DNA of 64,000 bases, taken from Hydrogenophaga sp. PAMC20947. Its GTDB lineage: Bacteria > Pseudomonadota > Gammaproteobacteria > Burkholderiales > Burkholderiaceae_C. The stretch lies in assembly GCF_004795855.1 (NCBI RefSeq), contig NZ_CP039252.1:3410001-3474000 (forward strand). Direction: 5' to 3'. Shown here one piece after another: positions 58,980-64,000 of this stretch. Every line of letters begins with the position of its first letter. Within the stretch, counting starts at the first letter, position 1. The position numbers and the translations under genes were made by a program. The notes beneath the pieces are model-generated. The model was not told the origin of the DNA. It saw only the letters and a program-made list of their open reading frames with translations, and did not search any database.

Positions 58980-60650
58980 GTGAATCCACTCCATCCCGTC
59001 AACGCCCCGGTCACGGTCTTCGGCCCCGACTTCCCGTTCCCCTATGACGACTGGCTGTCCCACCCGGCTGGCCTGGGCACGCTGCCCACCGCAGCGCATG
59101 GGCAGGAAGTGGCCATTGTGGGCGCAGGCATGGCTGGACTGGTGGCCGCTTACGAGCTGATGCGCCTCGGCTTGAAGCCCGTGGTGTACGAGGCTTCACG
59201 CATGGGCGGCAGGTTGCGCTCCCAGCCTTTTGCCGGAGCACCCGGCATCGTGGCCGAATTGGGAGGCATGCGTTTTCCCGCATCGAGCACCGCATTTTTC
59301 CACTACGTGAACCTGCTGGGCCTCAAGTCCCAGCCCTTCCCCAATCCGCTCACCCCTGCGGCCGGCAGCACGGTGGTCGACATCGAAGGCCAGACCCACT
59401 ACGCCCGCACCCTGGCCGATCTGCCCACCCTGTTCCACGAAGTGGCCGCCGCCTGGGCACATGCCCTGGAAGACGACGCGCGCTTTTCCGACATGCAGCA
59501 AGCCCTGCGCGAGCGCGATGTGCCACGCCTCAAGGCGCTTTGGGACGCGCTGGTGCCCTTGTGGGACGACCGCACTTTCTACGATTTTGTGGCGCAGTCA
59601 GACGCATTCGCCAAGCTGTCTTTCCACCACCGCGAAGTGTTTGGTCAGGTCGGGTTCGGGACCGGCGGGTGGGATTCGGATTTCCCCAACTCCATGCTGG
59701 AGATCTTGCGCGTGGTGCTCACGGGTTGCGATGAAAACCAGCATCTGATTGAAGGCGGTGTGCAGCAAGTGCCCATGGGTTTGTGGGCGCACGCCCCAGA
59801 CCCCATGGTGCATTGGCCACAGGGCACATCATTGGCATCGCTGCACCAAGGCGCTCCGCGCCCGGGTGTGACCGCCATCGCTCGCGATGCCAGCCAGCAA
59901 CTGGCCATTACCGACACCTGGGGCACCACCCGCAGCTACCCGGCCGTTCTGGTGACCTGTCAGAGCTGGTTGCTGACCACCCAAATCTCGGTGGAAGAAT
60001 CGCTGTTTTCCCACAAGCTCTGGATGGCGCTCGACCGCACGCGCTACATGCAATCGAGCAAAACGTTTGTCATGGTCGATCGTCCGTTCTGGAAAGACAT
60101 CGACCCCAAGACCGGCCGCGAAGTCATGAGCATGACGCTCACCGACCGGCTCACGCGCGGCACCTACCTGTTTGACCACGGACCCGATCAGCCTGGCGTC
60201 ATGTGCCTCAGCTACGCCTGGATGGGCGACGCGCTCAAGATGCTGCCCCACAGCAGCGAGAAACGTGTGCAGCTCGCGCTGTCGGCGCTCAAAAAAATCT
60301 ACCCCACAGTCGACATCGCCAGCCACATCATCGGCGAACCCATCACCATCTCCTGGGAGGCCGACCCGTATTTCCTCGGCGCTTTCAAAGGCGCATTGCC
60401 CGGTCACTACCGCTACAACCACCGCATGTACGGACATTTCATGCAAGCCAAACTGCCTGAAGCAGAGCGCGGTATCTTTATCGCCGGAGACGACGTGTCC
60501 TGGACCCCCGCCTGGGTCGAGGGCGCAGTACAAACTTCACTCAATGCGGTGTGGGGGATCCTGCACCAGTTCGGCGGCCACACGCATGCAGGGCAGCCCG
60601 GCCCAGGTGATGTCTACGCTGAACTGGGCCCGATGGCCCTGCCCGACTGA
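58980..60650 (+). CDS. davB: Flavin-dependent L-lysine 2-monooxygenase-like amine oxidase
   Basis: 556 residues from a GTG with AGGTG 5 nt before it. EVAIVGAGMAGLVAAYELM (Gly48, Gly50, Gly53) binds FAD, MGGRLRSQPF is the amine-oxidase second motif, and GIFIAGDDVSWTPAWVEGAV closes the FAD site. The length equals that of DavB and of tryptophan 2-monooxygenase IaaM (about 557-560). The next gene is a nitrilase-type amidase, as in davBA, whereas IaaM usually pairs with an amidase-signature protein. Lysine regulator and exporter genes lie upstream. I favour DavB (lysine to 5-aminovaleramide); other L-amino acids remain possible. Confidence 0.75.
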   Translation: MNPLHPVNAPVTVFGPDFPFPYDDWLSHPAGLGTLPTAAHGQEVAIVGAGMAGLVAAYELMRLGLKPVVYEASRMGGRLRSQPFAGAPGIVAELGGMRFPASSTAFFHYVNLLGLKSQPFPNPLTPAAGSTVVDIEGQTHYARTLADLPTLFHEVAAAWAHALEDDARFSDMQQALRERDVPRLKALWDALVPLWDDRTFYDFVAQSDAFAKLSFHHREVFGQVGFGTGGWDSDFPNSMLEILRVVLTGCDENQHLIEGGVQQVPMGLWAHAPDPMVHWPQGTSLASLHQGAPRPGVTAIARDASQQLAITDTWGTTRSYPAVLVTCQSWLLTTQISVEESLFSHKLWMALDRTRYMQSSKTFVMVDRPFWKDIDPKTGREVMSMTLTDRLTRGTYLFDHGPDQPGVMCLSYAWMGDALKMLPHSSEKRVQLALSALKKIYPTVDIASHIIGEPITISWEADPYFLGAFKGALPGHYRYNHRMYGHFMQAKLPEAERGIFIAGDDVSWTPAWVEGAVQTSLNAVWGILHQFGGHTHAGQPGPGDVYAELGPMALPD

Positions 60651-60661
60651 CGCCACGACCC

Positions 60662-61492
60662 ATGCCCCGGAATCCGCTGACCCTCGCCTTGTGGCAAGCC
60701 ACCTATGTCCCGGTTGAAGCGGGTGCAGCGGAGGCTCTTCGCCAGCTGGAGGCCGAAGCCCGACAGGCCCATGCGCTGGGTGCCGATCTGCTGATCTGTC
60801 CGGAGATGAGTCTCACGGGCTACGCCATCGGTGCTGAGCGTGCGCACGCGCTGGCCGAAACCCCTGAGGGGAAGCTGGCCCAAGCGGTAGCCGCATTGGC
60901 CATGCGCCATCAGATCGCCATCGTTTATGGCTACCCCGAACAGCATCCAGATGGCCATGCACCGTTCAATGCGGTCCAGGCCTTCGCCGCCTCAGGGCAG
61001 GTCCTGGGCCGGTACCGCAAGACCCATTTGTATGGCGACATGGACCACCAGCAGTTCAGTGCCGGCGACGCTGCGCCCCAGGTGTTTACCTACCGCGGCT
61101 GGCAGCTGGGACTGTTGATTTGCTACGACGTGGAGTTTCCCGAGCCCGTCAGGGCGCTGGCGCTGCAAGGCGCAGATGCGGTGCTGGTTCCCACGGCCAA
61201 TATGCTGGGGTTTGACGAAGTGCCTCGCCTGCTGGTCCCCGCGCGCGCTTGCGAAAACCGGGTAGCTGTCGCTTACGCCAACGCCTGCGGCCAGGAGGGA
61301 GCGCTGCACTATGGAGGGCTCAGCACCGTGGTGCAGGCCGATGGCACACCCCTGGCCTGCGCCGGTCGCGACCGTCAGACCCTGCTGGTTACCCTGGCCC
61401 CGTCAGCCCTTGCCCAGGCAAGGCTTTCGTCCCCCCTGCCATGGCGCCGACCGGATCTGTACGGCGCGCTGACCCAGTCAAAGCCCACCTGA
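60662..61492 (+). CDS. davA: 5-aminovaleramidase-like C-N hydrolase
   Basis: 276 residues. The nitrilase triad is Glu48 (CPEMSLTGYAIG), Lys120 (YRKTHLYGDMD) and Cys154 (LLICYDVEFPEPVRA). The family hydrolyses amides; the gene lies 11 nt after the davB-like gene. The expected step is 5-aminovaleramide to 5-aminovalerate. davT and davD are not adjacent. Confidence 0.78.
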   Translation: MPRNPLTLALWQATYVPVEAGAAEALRQLEAEARQAHALGADLLICPEMSLTGYAIGAERAHALAETPEGKLAQAVAALAMRHQIAIVYGYPEQHPDGHAPFNAVQAFAASGQVLGRYRKTHLYGDMDHQQFSAGDAAPQVFTYRGWQLGLLICYDVEFPEPVRALALQGADAVLVPTANMLGFDEVPRLLVPARACENRVAVAYANACGQEGALHYGGLSTVVQADGTPLACAGRDRQTLLVTLAPSALAQARLSSPLPWRRPDLYGALTQSKPT

Positions 61493-61529
61493 CACGGCCA
61501 ACCCACCCGACGCGGGATGCCCCGGCAAC

Positions 61530-62321
61530 TCAAATCTCGGCCAGGCCGGGCGCCTGAGCGCGGATGAAGTCCAGCACGCGAGGCGTCTGAATGTTGGTGA
61601 AAAGCGAGTTGTCGCCATCGCCGCAACCGTCAACCGACCCCGAAGAAGTCACCCCCACGATGCCGACTGGTCCACCCGCGCTTCGGTAGGCTGGTCCCCC
61701 AGAATCACCGGCGCACGTGTTGCTGGCTTGGCCTTTGTAGACATAACCGAGGTGGGATTCAGTGACTTTGGTAATCCGCGCATAGCCCACCGCAAGGCTT
61801 TGGCCTGGATCGCCCCAGCCAGCGATGAAGACCTCATCACCCTTCGTCGAAGTTGAGCTCACCAACAGTGGCATGGTGGGATTGGACATGGCCGATTTCA
61901 GCGTTATCACCCCGGCATCGTTTTGCAACCCATCGCCATTGGTCGTGTAGCCTGGATGGGCAACCCATGCCGTGGCGTACACCAGCGCGCTGTTGCCATT
62001 GGTCTGCCATTGCACAACCGCCATTCTTTGGGTGCCGGAAAGCATGCAATGGGCGGCCGTCAGAACGCGGGTCGGGGTCAGCATGGTGCCCGTGCAACTC
62101 TGGGTCTGCCCCTCGCTGCCGAGCGACAAGACAAGAACCACGGGCGAGCTTTCGGGTTGCACGCAGTCAGCTCCGTTGATGATCTTGGGCTTAACCCCCA
62201 CGCTGGAACACAAGGTATTGGCATCGGGCAAAACCAGCTCACTGGCGCCATCTCCGCCGCCACAAGCCGCCAGCAAAGTCGCGGTCAACGCCATGCTGGC
62301 CCATTTAATAATTGGAAACAT
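61530..62321 (-). CDS. Trypsin-like serine protease, lipoprotein
   Basis: 263 residues from MFPIIKWASMALTATLLAAC. LLAAC is a lipobox, followed by GGGDG. The chymotrypsin-fold triad is in VLTAAHCML (His), LQNDAGVITL (Asp) and CAGDSGGPAYR (Ser). IINGADCV is the activation-like segment. It is probably anchored at the cell surface or periplasm. S1 proteases of this type are uncommon in bacteria. Confidence 0.9.
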   Translation of the reverse strand: MFPIIKWASMALTATLLAACGGGDGASELVLPDANTLCSSVGVKPKIINGADCVQPESSPVVLVLSLGSEGQTQSCTGTMLTPTRVLTAAHCMLSGTQRMAVVQWQTNGNSALVYATAWVAHPGYTTNGDGLQNDAGVITLKSAMSNPTMPLLVSSTSTKGDEVFIAGWGDPGQSLAVGYARITKVTESHLGYVYKGQASNTCAGDSGGPAYRSAGGPVGIVGVTSSGSVDGCGDGDNSLFTNIQTPRVLDFIRAQAPGLAEI

Positions 62322-62436
62322 CCACTTACCCTGTCCTATGTTGTGCTGCACACCGCAGCAAAGATCTGTTCGTAGGCGCACCGCCGATGCATGGCATTGG
62401 ACAATGAACAAGCGCCTGCCAGAAATATAGCCGCAC

Positions 62437-63375
62437 TCAGTCTCCCTCTTGCCAAAAATCGGTTTGTGCGTAGTGGTGTTTCAAGAAATCGATCCACAGC
62501 CGCACACGCAGCGCCAAATGCTTGCGTTGGGGGAACACGGCATATATGCCATTGGGCGGCGCGGCATAGGTATCGAGCACCGTCTCCAGGCGCCCGGCCG
62601 CGATGTCCTGCTCCACCTCCCAAGTGCTGCGCCAGGCAATGCCGTAGCCAGCCAAACACCACTCATGCAACACCTGTCCGTCCGAACAATCCAGCGGCCC
62701 GCCTGGACGCAGGTGAACAATGGATGTTTCCCCTTCGGCCCCGGCCCCTTGCGCCGGCACCGAAAAAGCCCAGCCCCGGGTCTGCGACGCATCGCTGGAC
62801 AGGGTGAGACAGTCAAACTTGGCGAGATCCGCCGGCACTTCAGGGCGGCCACGCTGCTGCAGGTACCGGGGTGTCGCCACACACAACCGGCGGTTCTCGG
62901 CCAGGCGCACACTGACCAACGACGAATCGGGCAAGTCACCTACCCGCACCGCGCAATCATAGGCCTCCCCGGCCACATCCACCACACGGTCGCTGAGGTT
63001 GAGCGAAATCGTCACCTCGGCATGCAACTCGCGAAAGCGCGGGACCAACGGTGCCACATGGCGGCGGCCAAAACCCGCTGGCGCGGTGAGGCGCAGATGG
63101 CCACTGGCCTTCACACCGCCAGCGCTCACACTGGCTTCCGCATTGGCGAAATCCACCAGCAACCGCTGGCAATCTTCCAAAAAGGCGCTGCCCTCGTGGG
63201 TGAGCGTGATCCGCCGGGTGGTGCGCACCATGAGCTTGACACCCAAACGGGACTCCAGCGCGTCCAGCCGGCGTCCGATGATGGCCGGCGCCACGCCTTC
63301 GGCCCGTGCCGCCGCTGTGAGGCTGCCACGGGTGGCCACCGAGGCAAAGGTTTCCATCTGTTTGAGCTTGTCCAT
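62437..63375 (-). CDS. LysR-family transcriptional regulator
   Basis: 312 residues. MDKLKQMETFASVATRGSLT begins the winged helix (VAPAIIGRRLDALESRLGVK recognition region). ASGHLRLTAPAGFGRRHVAP starts the effector domain of the CrgA-like subgroup. No divergent target is clear; the lipoprotein gene upstream is on the same strand. Confidence 0.93.
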   Translation of the reverse strand: MDKLKQMETFASVATRGSLTAAARAEGVAPAIIGRRLDALESRLGVKLMVRTTRRITLTHEGSAFLEDCQRLLVDFANAEASVSAGGVKASGHLRLTAPAGFGRRHVAPLVPRFRELHAEVTISLNLSDRVVDVAGEAYDCAVRVGDLPDSSLVSVRLAENRRLCVATPRYLQQRGRPEVPADLAKFDCLTLSSDASQTRGWAFSVPAQGAGAEGETSIVHLRPGGPLDCSDGQVLHEWCLAGYGIAWRSTWEVEQDIAAGRLETVLDTYAAPPNGIYAVFPQRKHLALRVRLWIDFLKHHYAQTDFWQEGD

Positions 63376-63508
63376 GGCGTGGCAGATTACCCCATTTCTC
63401 AGGGGTTAATCAACGCCGATCTCCGGTTATTTTTGACAATAACCAGCGCAATACCGGTTCTGGGCCCAGCGTCACTGCAAACCAGCGCCCGCACCACGTT
63501 CGCTCTGC

Positions 63509-63895
63509 TCAGGTGCATTTGGCCGGCAAATTGGGGATGGCGGTACAACCCACCCCGCCTTTGTCGGTGCACACGTTGTTGGCCGCGGTTTGGGCGTCAA
63601 ACGCCGAGCCACCGGCCGCAACTCCATAGACGCGCACACCACCGGTGGTCAGTGCAGACGACGCAGCGCCACAACGCTCAAACTGCAAGACCACCGTGCA
63701 ATCCTTGGCATCGCACTCATCGCGCGCCTCATCGTTGGCGATCGATTGGGTGAGCCCGTCGGTCACGATGGCCACACGGGCGTTGGATTCACTGATGGCG
63801 ATCGAGCCGTACCCGCCATCACCCCCGCCGCAAGCAGCCAACAGCAAAGCAGCGGCCAGCGCCGCAAAAGCATGGATCCATCGAACGGTTGTCAT
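63509..63895 (-). CDS. DUF4189-like lipoprotein
   Basis: 128 residues. A signal peptide ends in LLLAAC (lipobox) and then GGGDGG, like the protease at 61530. The body has four to six cysteines (DECDAKDCTVVLQFERCGAA, NNVCTDKGGVGC) and the DUF4189 pattern of Ala-x-C and VxxF(x)NC-like blocks. Secreted, function unknown. The last 105 nt of the window contain nothing recognisable. Confidence 0.75.
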   Translation of the reverse strand: MTTVRWIHAFAALAAALLLAACGGGDGGYGSIAISESNARVAIVTDGLTQSIANDEARDECDAKDCTVVLQFERCGAASSALTTGGVRVYGVAAGGSAFDAQTAANNVCTDKGGVGCTAIPNLPAKCT

Positions 63896-64000
63896 GTTGT
63901 TTCCCTTTCAGTATCAAAACAGGGCCCCTTGAGGACATTTCCGCCCCGCGCAATGAGTTTACGACCAGGCGGTCGCACAGACCACCCCTGCTGCGTTCAT

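Overview
The window is a contiguous piece of a GC-rich chromosome from a betaproteobacterium, almost certainly Burkholderiales and most likely Comamonadaceae (a Hydrogenophaga-like genus is my guess from protein flavour, not a proven assignment). The evidence is the minus-strand block tRNA-Tyr, tRNA-Gly, tRNA-Thr, tuf, tRNA-Trp, secE, nusG, rplK, rplA, rplJ, rplL, rpoB, rpoC, together with betaproteobacterial trp, rpe-gph and lptA-lptB-rpoN groupings. I see no insertion sequence, prophage, integrase or CRISPR array.

Layout. 1-373: the start of a LemA gene, cut by the left edge. 465-14606: the transcription/translation block, ending in a clear rpoC terminator. 14666-21728: a minus-strand group that reads trpE, trpG, ltaE, a LysE-type exporter, trpD, a 58-residue membrane ORF, trpC, ung. 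22169-31159: a chalcone-isomerase-like gene (plus strand), then a minus-strand operon of five genes: aldehyde dehydrogenase, C-N hydrolase, a long PLP (Orn/Lys/Arg) decarboxylase, an ATP-grasp enzyme and a C45 Ntn-hydrolase. This block separates trpE from rpe-gph (31160-32902), which usually adjoin it in related genomes. 33049-37105: apaG, a KefB-like antiporter, thiL, pgpA, pncC. 37207-48517: accessory and housekeeping genes (Acg-like flavoprotein, sugar epimerase-like protein with divergent LysR, AlkC-like repair protein, degenerate CZB protein, UPF0149/SEC-C, glutamate-synthase-like flavoprotein, glutaredoxin, DUF1993, DUF3592, DsbA-like isomerase, PIN protein). 48514-56582: rlmL, rpoN, lptB, lptA, dsbA, SPOR protein, argS. 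56680-63895: a DsrE protein, then a lysine module (argP, lysE, davB-like, davA-like), a secreted trypsin-like protease, a LysR regulator and a small lipoprotein.

The most unusual features are repeats. trpG carries three in-frame 90-bp repeats between its start codon and the glutaminase domain. gph carries three in-frame 81-bp repeats of a recognisably related sequence in the same relative place. rplJ encodes a 4 x 9-residue acidic Ala/Pro tail. A separate palindromic element follows the stop codons of trpG, rpe, pgpA and rpoN. The five-gene decarboxylase/ATP-grasp/amidase cluster is the best candidate for an undescribed pathway. A possible trp leader peptide with two Trp codons precedes trpE.
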